Origin: Dysgonomonas sp. BGC7
Lineage (GTDB): Bacteria; Bacteroidota; Bacteroidia; Bacteroidales; Dysgonomonadaceae
Assembly (NCBI RefSeq): GCF_001261735.1
Contig: NZ_CVRP01000007.1
Coordinates: 387,711 to 451,710 of the forward strand
Direction of reading: 5' to 3'
Length of the DNA stretch: 64,000 nucleotides
The stretch's first letter is position 1; every line of letters begins with the position of its first letter. The notes under the pieces are model-generated. The model did not search any database and was not told the origin of the DNA. It saw only the letters and a program-made list of their open reading frames with translations. A program made the translations under genes and the position numbers. Shown here piece by piece: positions 43,096 through 51,220 of the stretch.

Positions 43096-45603
43096 TTATT
43101 GACCTTGACCTCCCGATTGACCTGTTTGTCCTTGTCCTCCTCCCTGCATGGTGTCGTCATTAGAGATACCTCTTTGAGTTTTCTTAATTTGACTTTTTAA
43201 CTCTCCAAATCGGAAAGAGAGAGCAAAACCGAATGTACGCATACGCTGGCTGGAGTTAGATTCATAAAAGAATGCTTCATTCTGAGTTTTACTTTTGAAT
43301 TCTTTATTCTTTGTAAAAGGGTTATCTCCATATAGTCTTACCGTTACGGTTTTAGCAAATTTATTTTTCAATTCAAACTCGCGACTGACAGATAATCCAT
43401 AGAAGAAAAATGAAGGACTCTTGCTTTCCAGGCTTATTTGAGAACTAAAAAAACCGGAGTTTACATTTGTCCGTATTTTCCAAAATGTAGTATATTGACC
43501 TCCTGCAAAGATGCTGCCACCGAAGCCATTATTAGACAGCTTTTTTTCATTATTTGTTTTTATGTCAATATATTGTCCGGACATATTGGAGTATAATCTT
43601 AATTTATCGTTAGGACTCCAGCTTATATAGCCTGATAAGCCCGTACTTTTTCTGTTTCCTATGTTCTGATATGTTGTAGTGCTAATTCCGTTTTCGAGGG
43701 TAGTTATATTTTCTATACTGTTGTCTTGAAAATTGTAAGACATATTCAGGTTTATATTTATTTTCTGACTGAAATATCCATAATTACTACTTATCGAGTG
43801 GGTTTTCACGGCATCTAGTTCGGGGTTACCTATTTGAATATAATTAGGATTTGATGTATTGTTGTATGGATTTAATTGCCATATACCTGGACGTGAGATG
43901 CGCATGTTATATCCCAATCGGATATTTTGCGCAGGTTTTATCTGATAGGTTACAGTTGCAGAAGGTATGAGATTAGAGTAGTCTACTTTAAAGCCTTTAT
44001 CTTCCATTAGAGGAAACTCTGCTTTTAGCCATGTCGCTTCGTAACGAAGCCCTGTTTTTATACCCCATTTTTTGAATTTGGCACTATAGCCTCCGTATGC
44101 GGCCAGAATATCTTGCTCGTGTTTGAATTTATCTGTGTTTTGAGGATTGTTTTGCCATTCTCCCAGCAAGTTAAGTATATCTATACCACTATTGCTCTCA
44201 TTGATTCGTATAATATACTTTGCTCCGGTTTCTAAGCTATGTATTTTGTTGAATGGAGTAACAAAATCTACTTGAAACGTATGCTCTTTCATATCAGCAT
44301 CAGTAAATTGTTTATTAATTATTGCTTCAGGAGGTAATATCCCTACAGGGTTTTGTATATCTGTAGATGATTTTGAGTCGCTGGGACTGAAGCTAAATCT
44401 ATAGGATGCTGTTAATAACTGGTCTTTTTTCTTAAACGAGCGTTGATAGTCTACATTTAGATCTGTTCCTCCGTAAGTATTCTTTGTATTTCCTAACTGA
44501 TTATAATTATATTTACTGATATCGTTAATATCCATAAGCTCTACAAGCCAGTCTGACTCCGATTTCGAACTTCCTAGGTATCGGTTGAATCCTACATTGA
44601 TAAGATTTAGTGTGTCGATTTCGAAGCTCAATTCGCCTGAACCATATTGTCCGTTTCCATTGTTTTTAGATACCCCATTCTGATATAGATATCTATTATC
44701 CATAGATTCTTGAGTACTTCCAAGATCTTCTCGGAAAGAACTATATATACCTTTAGGTTGTTTCCATTCGTAATAATTATAACTTCCGGTAAAGCCTATT
44801 TTCCCATATTTAAGAGAAAGGTATGTTCCTCCTCCAAATGCACCCTTATCGTCTACTCGCCCATTTATAGTTCCGGTTATTCCTCCCATCGAAGTGTTTT
44901 TCTGGGTTATTATATTGATTATTCCAGAAACACCTTCGGCATCGTATTTAGCTCCGGGATCAGTGATTACCTGTATGTCTTTTACCGTATTGGCAGGCAT
45001 GCCTCTCAGCACATCTTTTGGATTATTACTTATCATATTCGAAGGCTTACCATTAAGGTATATTTTAAAGTTGGATGAACCTTTTAGCTGAATCTTTTCC
45101 TCTCCGTCTACTGTAACTAATGGAACTTTTTTCAACATATCCAATACATTGTTGGTCTTAGATTCAGGATCATCTTCTATGCTATATGTGATTTTGTCTA
45201 GATCTACTTTTACAAGAGGTTTTTGTGCTGAAATGACAAATTCAGATAACTCTTTCGAATTATCTTTCATCATTATTGTTCCAATATCTATGGTTTTGAT
45301 TTCATCTATATCTAAATGTTTAGTGACTGTTTCTTTACCTATAAATTCAGCAATCACTATATAGCTGCCTTTTTGAGGTACAGCTAGCCGAAATTTTCCA
45401 TTATCATCTGCTGCTACAGCTTTCAAGAGAATCGTAGGCTTCCCTTTTTCCATTATTTTGATGGTTGCAAAAGGAACTGTTTCCTTAGTTAAGGAATCTA
45501 CTACTTGCCCTTTGATAATAATATTCTCAAGGGTACCTTTTTGGGAATAGATGGACGATCCGTTGAGTATCAACAAGATCACGGTTAAGAGATAAGGTTT
45601 CAT
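43096..45603 (-). CDS. TonB-dependent-receptor-like outer-membrane barrel protein
   Basis: After a signal (cleavage near IYSQ), residues about 28-112 form a carboxypeptidase-regulatory-like domain (IIKGQVVDSLTKETVPFATI). A plug follows at about 120-235 (NVLDMLKKVPLVTVDGEEKIQLKG, then AKYDAEGVSGIINIIT). The rest is a large beta-barrel of the OMP_b-brl_3 type, with YNMRISRPGIWQLNPY and FALSFRFGELKSQ near the end. No SusD partner gene is adjacent, so it is not a classical Sus locus. The C terminus continues past the expected closing strand into a Gly/Gln-rich tail (MQGGGQGQTGQSGGQGQ). The cargo is unknown. Confidence 0.88.
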   Translation of the reverse strand: MKPYLLTVILLILNGSSIYSQKGTLENIIIKGQVVDSLTKETVPFATIKIMEKGKPTILLKAVAADDNGKFRLAVPQKGSYIVIAEFIGKETVTKHLDIDEIKTIDIGTIMMKDNSKELSEFVISAQKPLVKVDLDKITYSIEDDPESKTNNVLDMLKKVPLVTVDGEEKIQLKGSSNFKIYLNGKPSNMISNNPKDVLRGMPANTVKDIQVITDPGAKYDAEGVSGIINIITQKNTSMGGITGTINGRVDDKGAFGGGTYLSLKYGKIGFTGSYNYYEWKQPKGIYSSFREDLGSTQESMDNRYLYQNGVSKNNGNGQYGSGELSFEIDTLNLINVGFNRYLGSSKSESDWLVELMDINDISKYNYNQLGNTKNTYGGTDLNVDYQRSFKKKDQLLTASYRFSFSPSDSKSSTDIQNPVGILPPEAIINKQFTDADMKEHTFQVDFVTPFNKIHSLETGAKYIIRINESNSGIDILNLLGEWQNNPQNTDKFKHEQDILAAYGGYSAKFKKWGIKTGLRYEATWLKAEFPLMEDKGFKVDYSNLIPSATVTYQIKPAQNIRLGYNMRISRPGIWQLNPYNNTSNPNYIQIGNPELDAVKTHSISSNYGYFSQKININLNMSYNFQDNSIENITTLENGISTTTYQNIGNRKSTGLSGYISWSPNDKLRLYSNMSGQYIDIKTNNEKKLSNNGFGGSIFAGGQYTTFWKIRTNVNSGFFSSQISLESKSPSFFFYGLSVSREFELKNKFAKTVTVRLYGDNPFTKNKEFKSKTQNEAFFYESNSSQRMRTFGFALSFRFGELKSQIKKTQRGISNDDTMQGGGQGQTGQSGGQGQ

Positions 45604-45900
45604 AATGCCTAACGTATGTTTTCGATTTCTAGTTTTTAGTTAAACGAAGATAAAAATTGATTTTAACATTTTGTTTAGGTTATGTCTGTTAATTCGATTT
45701 ATTATATATTTATCACTATGCAGCTCCTTTTTTCTCGTATTTTAACAATTAAGACCTATATTGCCATTTTTATTGGGACAATATAGGTCTTTGTATGTAG
45801 TTAGTAAAAAGATACTTGGCTATTATAATTTTGTTAGTGGCAATTCGAAATTGCTTTTAGCCAGATTATCTTATTTCGTACCTCAAGATATCTTTTCTCA
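45604..45900. other. Intergenic region with two nested inverted repeats
   Basis: Besides the hairpin at 45751-45791, TGGCTA (45817-45822) pairs with TAGCCA (45858-45863) and encloses GCAATT/AATTGC (45840-45854), which is followed by TTTT. No open frame is convincing. The structures could belong to the 3' region of the DUF6249-like gene or to a small RNA. Confidence 0.3.
45751..45791. terminator. Perfect 13-bp inverted repeat
   Basis: AAGACCTATATTG (45751-45763) pairs exactly with CAATATAGGTCTT (45779-45791). It lies about 110 nt past the stop of the minus-strand membrane-protein gene and lacks a long T tract, so it is a weak terminator candidate. Confidence 0.5.
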
Positions 45901-46311
45901 TTATTCAGCTTTTTTATTGTCTTTTCTTTCTATAAAATAGGCGATAACCAGCCCTAATCCACCAAATATGATAGCAAATGCAGGATAAAGAATCGAAACT
46001 GTGTTTTGATAATCATAATATTCCTGAGTACCTGCAACCCGTGGTGTTCCCGACAGATGGAAAATGACAGCCAAAGTAAGCCCCAATCCAACTCCTAAAA
46101 GAAGAAGGCCACTGCGTATTGACCATATAGAGTTATTTTCATTTTTTATTAATGGCTTATACATCGGAGTTTGCAATATTTCCGGGTCTATTCCTGAGGA
46201 AAATTTTTCTATTATAGTCATTCTTTCTTTTTTCTTAACGAAGAGTTCTATTATCTTATAGATGTAATAGAATACGATAGCACATACAATAGCTGGAATT
46301 AAATCATTCAT
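45901..46311 (-). CDS. DUF6249-like membrane protein
   Basis: A 136-residue protein with an N-terminal membrane segment (about 4-22), a cytosolic stretch with KKKERMTIIEKFSSGIDPEIL, and two further membrane segments (about 65-87 and 103-127). The layout and the conserved IWSIRSGLLLLGVGLGL stretch resemble the DUF6249 family of small membrane proteins in Bacteroidetes. It is divergent from the ECF sigma-factor gene, a neighbourhood that I recall being common for this family, so a role connected with that regulon is possible. Function is unknown. Confidence 0.65.
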   Translation of the reverse strand: MNDLIPAIVCAIVFYYIYKIIELFVKKKERMTIIEKFSSGIDPEILQTPMYKPLIKNENNSIWSIRSGLLLLGVGLGLTLAVIFHLSGTPRVAGTQEYYDYQNTVSILYPAFAIIFGGLGLVIAYFIERKDNKKAE

Positions 46312-46508
46312 AATTATTATTTTTTAGTTATATATTTTTATCTGTTTGTACATTTTGACGCAGGCTCTATTGAAAGGTTACAAGTAAAATTAAATAAAAT
46401 ACTTAAACTTGTGTCTTGATATTGTAATAGACTGTATTTGTTATGCTTGTTTGATAAATAAATTAGCTTGAAACCTTATTCTTTAATTTTTTTCTAATTT
46501 TATTGCTC

Positions 46509-46516
46509 TAACTTTG
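46509..46516 (+). promoter_or_regulatory. Putative -7 promoter box of the ECF sigma-factor operon
   Basis: TAACTTTG matches TAnnTTTG, 32 nt upstream of ATG 46549. Confidence 0.45.
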
Positions 46517-46548
46517 TAACCTGTTATATATAACTGCGTCTTACGGGT

Positions 46549-47103
46549 ATGGCTGACTTTGATGATATTTATTATATCCGCTGTATAAAAGATGGGCATA
46601 CCGATGCGTTTATTCATATTGTGCGACGGTATGAGAGGATGGTTCTTACAGTTGTCGGTAAAATTGTTCATTGTCAGGCAGACGCAGAAGATATTGCTCA
46701 AGAGGTTTTTATAAAAGTATTTGAGTCAATAGATAAATTTCGGGAAGATTCAGCTTTTGCTACATGGCTCTATCGTATAGCCTATAATACTACTATTTCT
46801 GAGTTGCGTAAGCGAAAATATGAATTTGTAGCCATCGAAGATAAGTTTTCGAATATTCCGGACGAAAATATATCAGAAGTGACAGATGAGGTCAGCCTTG
46901 AAAAGAAATTGGAATATCTCGATCAGGTATTAAAGTCGTTACCTCCCGATGATGGATTGTTGATTACTATGTTTTATCTCAACAATCAGAGTATTCAGGA
47001 TATAAGTAGTATTACTGGGCATAGTGTAGCAAATGTGAAAGTGAAGTTGCACAGAATAAGAAAAATTATGAACTTTGAACTAGATAAACTCATACGACAA
47101 TGA
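46549..47103 (+). CDS. ECF-family RNA polymerase sigma factor
   Basis: A 184-residue alternative sigma factor with only regions 2 and 4. Region 2 is visible as AFIHIVRRYERMVLTVV, then ADAEDIAQEVFIKVFESIDKF and FATWLYRIAYNTTISELRK. Region 4 reads LKSLPPDDGLLITMFYLNNQSIQDISSITGHSVANVKVKLHRIRK, given here as positions about 125-170. The last codon and stop overlap the next start (ATGA), so it is translationally coupled to a small membrane protein that is probably its anti-sigma factor. The signal and the regulon are unknown. Confidence 0.92.
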   Translation: MADFDDIYYIRCIKDGHTDAFIHIVRRYERMVLTVVGKIVHCQADAEDIAQEVFIKVFESIDKFREDSAFATWLYRIAYNTTISELRKRKYEFVAIEDKFSNIPDENISEVTDEVSLEKKLEYLDQVLKSLPPDDGLLITMFYLNNQSIQDISSITGHSVANVKVKLHRIRKIMNFELDKLIRQ

Positions 47104-47471
47104 CAAAACAGGATAATGATAGGCTTAATAGCCTATTCCAGAAAATGGAGTTGAGTGAGCCTTCTTCTGCTTTCGAAAGCAAGTTAATGAAGCGTGTAGA
47201 ATATAGTGTGGCAAAGCGGCATAAAAAAAATCGGATTTTGTCATTCTTTGCGGCTATGGGACTGATTGCCGGAGCTCTGGCTATACCTGTTGTCGTTTTC
47301 AGACTAATGGGGCATTCTTTAGAATTTAATTTTTCGGCTCTAATCCCTGATTTCAAAATTCTTAGATTAGATTTTAATCCTGTTGTTGTATTAATATTCC
47401 TCTCTGTATTCTTATTGTTGGTAGGTGATATTATAGTAAGAGAGAAAATAAGGGAGAAAAAAGAGAAATAA
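47100..47471 (+). CDS. Small membrane protein, probable anti-sigma partner
   Basis: A 123-residue protein: cytosolic N terminus with MELSEPSSAFESKLMKRVE, a membrane segment at about 47-68, a short external loop (SLEFNFSALIPDF) and a second membrane segment at about 92-109, with a basic tail. It has no zinc-binding HxxxCxxC motif of classical zinc anti-sigma domains. The start overlaps the ECF sigma stop by 4 nt, the normal arrangement for a sigma/anti-sigma pair, so that role is inferred from position only. It ends 2 nt from the convergent DUF4924 gene. Confidence 0.65.
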   Translation: MTKQDNDRLNSLFQKMELSEPSSAFESKLMKRVEYSVAKRHKKNRILSFFAAMGLIAGALAIPVVVFRLMGHSLEFNFSALIPDFKILRLDFNPVVVLIFLSVFLLLVGDIIVREKIREKKEK

Positions 47472-47473
47472 TT

Positions 47474-48016
47474 TTAAACACTCAAGCTTCCATTGTTTTC
47501 ATCTTTATATTTTTGAGATAACAATCTGATGAAAGAAGATATTTGCGAAATTGCCGCCTGTGTTTCACCCGATATCTCTTTATGTTGCAGTCTCATAAGT
47601 AAATAGCCATAAAGAGCAGCAAAGCACGTTTCAAGTTCAGGAACATCTTTCCCCGAAGATTTTGTTCTTAGCTCTACTATAAATGGTAGAGTTTTATAAT
47701 AAGCAGAAGAATAATCTGTGTTGCTGTCATCCTTCAGTAATCGGATATGGAGATCTGTTAAGTCTGCTATTATATTGTTGTTTATGATGAGGTGGCCTTT
47801 CTCGACTATACCTTCACTTCTCATCATTTCGATAAGACCTTCATACCATGATTTTATAGCAGCCTTTGTTTCGTCCGGTTGATTGAACTGAATTATTATC
47901 CGATTGTATATTTTTTCTATATCAAAATTGTTTGCCCTTATTATATCTTCTACCTGCCACATATATAACAGGTATTCACTAATATTCTCTTCTTTTAGTT
48001 TTTTAGCTATAAGCAT
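47474..48016 (-). CDS. DUF4924 family protein
   Basis: A 180-residue soluble, mostly helical protein (MLIAKKLKEENISEYLLYMWQVED at the start, ADLTDLHIRLL and CFAALYGYLLMRLQHKEIS later). It matches the DUF4924 family, which is restricted to Bacteroidetes and has no known function. ATG 48016 was chosen because a -7 box at 48058-48065 lies inside the longer open frame that continues to 48193. It is convergent with the sigma-factor operon. Confidence 0.8.
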   Translation of the reverse strand: MLIAKKLKEENISEYLLYMWQVEDIIRANNFDIEKIYNRIIIQFNQPDETKAAIKSWYEGLIEMMRSEGIVEKGHLIINNNIIADLTDLHIRLLKDDSNTDYSSAYYKTLPFIVELRTKSSGKDVPELETCFAALYGYLLMRLQHKEISGETQAAISQISSFIRLLSQKYKDENNGSLSV

Positions 48017-48057
48017 TGCTTTTCTTTTTTTGTATAGACTATATCTATTATATTTTA

Positions 48058-48065
48058 CAAAAATA
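48058..48065 (-). promoter_or_regulatory. Putative -7 promoter box of the DUF4924 gene
   Basis: The minus strand reads TATTTTTG, matching TAnnTTTG, 41 nt upstream of ATG 48016. It fixes the shorter start. Confidence 0.45.
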
Positions 48066-48326
48066 GAGAATATATACAGAATTTCAAAAGAGGTAGTACA
48101 ATATTCTATCCTTTTTCTGCAAACGGTTTGTGCATATGAAGTGAATTCGTTTGTAGATATTGTTAATAAAATAAATGAAAGAAAATTGAACAATCAATAG
48201 CTATTATTGTTTTATTGATAAACAGGTATCTTACTTTTTTCATAGTGTGTTAGATAGATTGTTTAGTTGATTTTTACCTGTTTTTATCATAGTATATGTT
48301 AGTTTTATATTAGTGTTAAGGTCCGG
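48066..48326. other. Intergenic region between divergent genes
   Basis: About 260 nt of AT-rich DNA. No open frame is convincing. Since a strong plus-strand terminator hairpin follows at 48327, a short plus-strand transcript (leader or small RNA) may arise here; I could not identify its promoter. Confidence 0.3.
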
Positions 48327-48361
48327 GAAGAGGTGGTTGAGAAACCGTCTCTTCTTTTTTT
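48327..48361 (+). terminator. Strong terminator hairpin just upstream of the MBL-fold gene
   Basis: GAAGAGGTGGTT (48327-48338) pairs over 12 bp with AACCGTCTCTTC (48343-48354), with two G-T pairs and a GAGA tetraloop, followed by a run of T residues. It ends only 13 nt before ATG 48375 and no plus-strand gene precedes it, so it may attenuate the hydrolase gene or end a small RNA. Confidence 0.7.
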
Positions 48362-48374
48362 GTATATTAGCAGT

Positions 48375-49187
48375 ATGTTTGAAATAAAGATAATAGAAAC
48401 CGGGTACATAATGGCCGATGGGGGAGCAATGTTTGGTGCTGTACCAAAGAGGGCTTGGAAACGTAAATATTCGTCGAATGATGAAAATTTATGTCCCTTG
48501 GCAATGCGTTGTGCACTGGCTGTATCTAATGATCGTAAAATATTATTGGATGTCGGGATGGGAGATAAGAACCTAGATACCGTATCTTACTATCTCCCTC
48601 ATGATATTGTAAGTGTACCGGACAATTTAGCTATTTTAGGGCTGAAAGTCGAAGATATAACGGATGTGGTATTGAGCCATCTTCATTTCGATCATTGCGG
48701 TGGAGCCACTACAATAGATAGGGGTAAAATTATTCCTGCTTTCCCTAACGCAAAATATTGGCTAAGTAAGGCACAATGGAATAGTTTTCTACATCCTAAC
48801 AGATTAGAGGCCGATTCTTTTTTTGCAGATAATATTCAGCCTATATATGATGCTGGGTTATTATACCTTATTGAGGACGATGTGGCGATTGCTGAAGGCT
48901 TCAACTTACGTTTATACGATGGACATACTTCCGGACAGTTGGTTTCTTTTATTGAAACAGAGAGTGGTATTTTTACTTTTCCGGGCGACCTTGTACCTAC
49001 TTCGGCTCATGTCTCTTTAGAGTGGATTTCTGCTTATGATCTGTGTGCTCTTACTTCTTTAAACGAAAAAATACGTTTTTTGACAGAGGCCGAAAAGGAA
49101 GGTTACACTCTTATGTACTATCATGATGCAAAGAACAAGAAAAGTAAGGTGAAAAAGCTTAATGATAACTTTAAAGCTTTGCTTTGA
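48375..49187 (+). CDS. MBL-fold metallo-hydrolase
   Basis: A 270-residue metallo-beta-lactamase-fold protein. The zinc motif is HLHFDH (His102, His104, Asp106, His107). A second ligand pair is suggested by DGHTSGQLV (His near residue 200) and a C-terminal YYHDA. The fold is shared with lactonases, glyoxalase II and nucleases. The ALAVSNDRKILLDVGMG and PAFPNAKYWLSKAQW blocks recall quorum-quenching lactonase-like or SoxH-like subgroups, but the substrate is uncertain. ATG 48375 is chosen over an in-frame start inside the preceding hairpin. Confidence 0.87.
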   Translation: MFEIKIIETGYIMADGGAMFGAVPKRAWKRKYSSNDENLCPLAMRCALAVSNDRKILLDVGMGDKNLDTVSYYLPHDIVSVPDNLAILGLKVEDITDVVLSHLHFDHCGGATTIDRGKIIPAFPNAKYWLSKAQWNSFLHPNRLEADSFFADNIQPIYDAGLLYLIEDDVAIAEGFNLRLYDGHTSGQLVSFIETESGIFTFPGDLVPTSAHVSLEWISAYDLCALTSLNEKIRFLTEAEKEGYTLMYYHDAKNKKSKVKKLNDNFKALL

Positions 49188-49190
49188 TTC

Positions 49191-49218
49191 AAAAAAAGAG
49201 TTATGCTTTTTGCATAAC
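49191..49218 (-). terminator. Terminator of the YtxH-domain gene
   Basis: On the minus strand GTTATGC pairs with GCATAAC around an A-rich loop, followed by TCTTTTTTT. It lies between the convergent MBL-fold and YtxH genes. Confidence 0.8.
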
Positions 49219-49249
49219 CCCTTTTGCTTTCTTTTTTTTATATTATTCT

Positions 49250-49552
49250 TTAAGCTTTTGCTTTTGCCTTTGCTTCAAAGTCAGAAAGTTCCTCAGCCAG
49301 TTTGCCTGCTACATCTCCGGCGACTTCGTTAATTTTTTTCTTTCCTTTTCTTACTTCCTGTCTTGCTCTTACACCTGCACGAAGCGCCTTGCTCTTACCT
49401 ACAACAAGTCCATGATCTAATTCTGCCTTTGCTTTGTCTGTAACATCATTTACTTTGTTGCGTAGTTCTTCTCGTGTCTCTTCATCAGTTAGTCGTAATG
49501 CTGCATATACACCTAGTGCACCTACAGCTAATCCTAATATAAATCCTTTCAT
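49250..49552 (-). CDS. YtxH-domain protein
   Basis: A 100-residue protein with an N-terminal Gly-rich hydrophobic segment (FILGLAVGALGVYAAL) followed by an amphipathic helical stretch full of Lys, Glu and Ala (EETREELRNKVNDVTDKAKAELD and so on). This is the YtxH-like plan: a membrane-anchored helix, associated with general stress in Firmicutes. It ends in an Ala-Lys repeat (AKAKAKA). It is a single-gene unit with its own -7 box and terminator. Precise function is unknown. Confidence 0.8.
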   Translation of the reverse strand: MKGFILGLAVGALGVYAALRLTDEETREELRNKVNDVTDKAKAELDHGLVVGKSKALRAGVRARQEVRKGKKKINEVAGDVAGKLAEELSDFEAKAKAKA

Positions 49553-49591
49553 GATGTGTCGTATTTTAGAATTCTATAAATGTTCCTTTAA

Positions 49592-49599
49592 CAAATATA
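49592..49599 (-). promoter_or_regulatory. Putative -7 promoter box of the YtxH-domain gene
   Basis: The minus strand reads TATATTTG, matching TAnnTTTG, 39 nt upstream of the start. Confidence 0.5.
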
Positions 49600-49840
49600 A
49601 GATATTTATTAGAATAACAATGGTAAAAGCCTGATTGTTTATGAATAAATAAATTAAGCTGGCTAAAAAATATTAAAGGGTAGTGTTTAAATAGGATTTG
49701 AAATTTTAGCTATTTTAGTTGATATGTTCTGTTTCTTTGTATTATATATGATAGATATTGATATATGTCAGAAAAGAGAATTTTTCAATCAAATCGACCA
49801 TTTTTAACCTTCAGGAAATATTTTTGATCTAATATTTTAC

Positions 49841-49848
49841 TATTTTTG
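49841..49848 (+). promoter_or_regulatory. Putative -7 promoter box of the S24 repressor gene
   Basis: TATTTTTG matches TAnnTTTG, 42 nt upstream of ATG 49891; a TTTG at 49823-49826 leaves a short 14-nt spacer. The remaining 49600-49840 shows no gene. Confidence 0.45.
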
Positions 49849-49890
49849 CATAGTGAATACTCAGTCGATTACTATAAACAGAGTAATATT

Positions 49891-50628
49891 ATGGAGTTTA
49901 AAGACAGATTAAAGTTTTTATTAGAGAAAGATGGCGTTACGGCTTATCGTATCTGGAAAGATACAGCTATAACTAAAGGTACTATTGCAAATTATATAGA
50001 AGGAAAAACTAAGCCAAACAAATCGAATATATCTATTCTGGCTTCATATTTTAATGTGAGCGAAGAATGGTTGGCTACTGGAAGTGGAAAGATGAGCCGC
50101 TCGAATAAGATAAAAGGTGAAGAGCCTTTTGTTGTAACCAAATCGGGAGTGAAATATTATGAAATGGCAAACGGAAGGTATCGTATGCGTGTACCTTTCA
50201 TTCCTGTAAAAGCTTATGCAAAATACATAGATGAGTGTCGGGATGCAGAAATATTAGACGAAGAATTTGAAGAGTTTGATTTCATAGTAGACAAAATTGG
50301 ACATGGACGTTACTTTGCTTTCGAAATAAAAGGAGATAGCATGGACAATGATACTAAGCGAAGTCTCAGTAATGGTGATATCGTTTTGGCCAGAGAGTTG
50401 AATAAAGAGCATTGGCGCAACAAATTACATACAGAGGATTTTCCTAACTGGATTATAGTGCTGGATAATACAATTCTGTGTAAGCAAATATCGAATCAAG
50501 ATGTGGAGAAGGGGACAATTATGTGTCATTCCTTGAATTCATCGCCAGAATACTCTGATTTTGAACTCAAGCTTGATGATGTAGGGCAGCTTCTAAATAT
50601 TATACAAAAGGTGTCTAGTGTGTTCTGA
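49891..50628 (+). CDS. HTH transcriptional regulator with S24 (LexA/CI-like) domain
   Basis: A 245-residue repressor-type protein. An HTH_XRE-like domain occupies about 1-65 (KDGVTAYRIWKDTAITKGTIANYIEG, given by position). The S24 peptidase domain occupies about 110-240, with Ser150 in the GDSMDN motif and Lys198 in ILCKQI as the expected catalytic dyad. In LexA/CI relatives this dyad performs self-cleavage after DNA damage; I cannot point to a clear Ala-Gly cleavage site. No phage genes are nearby, so it is likely a resident regulator. ATG 49891 is chosen because a TTG 15 codons upstream falls inside the -7 box. Confidence 0.86.
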   Translation: MEFKDRLKFLLEKDGVTAYRIWKDTAITKGTIANYIEGKTKPNKSNISILASYFNVSEEWLATGSGKMSRSNKIKGEEPFVVTKSGVKYYEMANGRYRMRVPFIPVKAYAKYIDECRDAEILDEEFEEFDFIVDKIGHGRYFAFEIKGDSMDNDTKRSLSNGDIVLARELNKEHWRNKLHTEDFPNWIIVLDNTILCKQISNQDVEKGTIMCHSLNSSPEYSDFELKLDDVGQLLNIIQKVSSVF

Positions 50629-50631
50629 AAG

Positions 50632-51216
50632 TTATGGCTTGTTCGTAATATCTTTTACATAAGCGAGTAATTCAGGAAAGAAGGTCTTGAAACTATCATC
50701 AATTTCTTTATAGTGAGCTTTAAAGTTCTCGAAAACAGGGGCCTCCTCTTGTAGAAAACTGGCTCTTTGTTTTAGCCTGTAAAAACTTTTCTCTATAAGC
50801 CAATCGTAACGATAGTTATACAGCCAGTCTTCATTTCTCATATACATGAACATAGAGCAGAATTTGGATGGTAGTATGTCGGCATATGACTCAATCTGTT
50901 TGTAGCTTTTTTGAGAGAAAGAATTCCATCCTTCTTTTGGCTCATATTGCTTGTCCAAGGCTAAACAGTGGTCGTAAGCTACATCCAGAAATGCTCCTGC
51001 ATATTTTCCTACAGAGGGGCGCAAATAATTTGCAGCATATTGGGTAGCCGGATGATTGTCCGTAAAGGCATCTATTTGTCTGTGTATATGAATACCTCTT
51101 TGTATACTTAGAGGGTAATCGTTTATCTGTTTGCCTTTTACCATATCTGCAATCATATTGCCAACCAGAATATCTGAATTGCCAAAAGAAAGAAATGCAT
51201 GAGCCAAAAAATTCAT
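50632..51216 (-). CDS. Acyl-carrier-protein phosphodiesterase, AcpH-like (DUF479)
   Basis: A 194-residue helical protein matching the AcpH/DUF479 family, which removes the 4'-phosphopantetheine arm from acyl carrier protein. The N-terminal MNFLAHAFLSFGNSDILVGNMIADMVKG contains the conserved Asn/His/Asp metal residues (described by position 1-28), followed by IQRGIHIHRQIDAFTDNHP and AGAFLDVAYDHCLA, all diagnostic. Four copies of an 8-bp repeat lie immediately upstream of the ATG. It is convergent with the S24 repressor gene, 3 nt between stops. Confidence 0.88.
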   Translation of the reverse strand: MNFLAHAFLSFGNSDILVGNMIADMVKGKQINDYPLSIQRGIHIHRQIDAFTDNHPATQYAANYLRPSVGKYAGAFLDVAYDHCLALDKQYEPKEGWNSFSQKSYKQIESYADILPSKFCSMFMYMRNEDWLYNYRYDWLIEKSFYRLKQRASFLQEEAPVFENFKAHYKEIDDSFKTFFPELLAYVKDITNKP

Positions 51217-51220
51217 CTTA

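Noticed and set aside
44710-45078. Plus-strand open frame of 122 residues
   Set aside because: Antisense to the receptor-like barrel gene; Ser/Tyr/Ile-rich and without promoter or family resemblance.
43096-45603. Polysaccharide utilisation locus around the receptor-like barrel
   Set aside because: There is no SusD-like gene or glycosidase beside it, and the barrel is of the OMP_b-brl_3 type rather than SusC.
47904-48200. Plus-strand 98-residue open frame and the N-terminal extension of the DUF4924 gene
   Set aside because: The region holds the DUF4924 promoter box and AT-rich intergenic DNA; the extension is Phe/Ser/Tyr-rich with no family match.
49891-50628. S24 repressor as a sign of a prophage
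   Set aside because: No integrase, terminase, capsid, tail or lysis genes are near; its neighbours are ordinary chromosomal genes.
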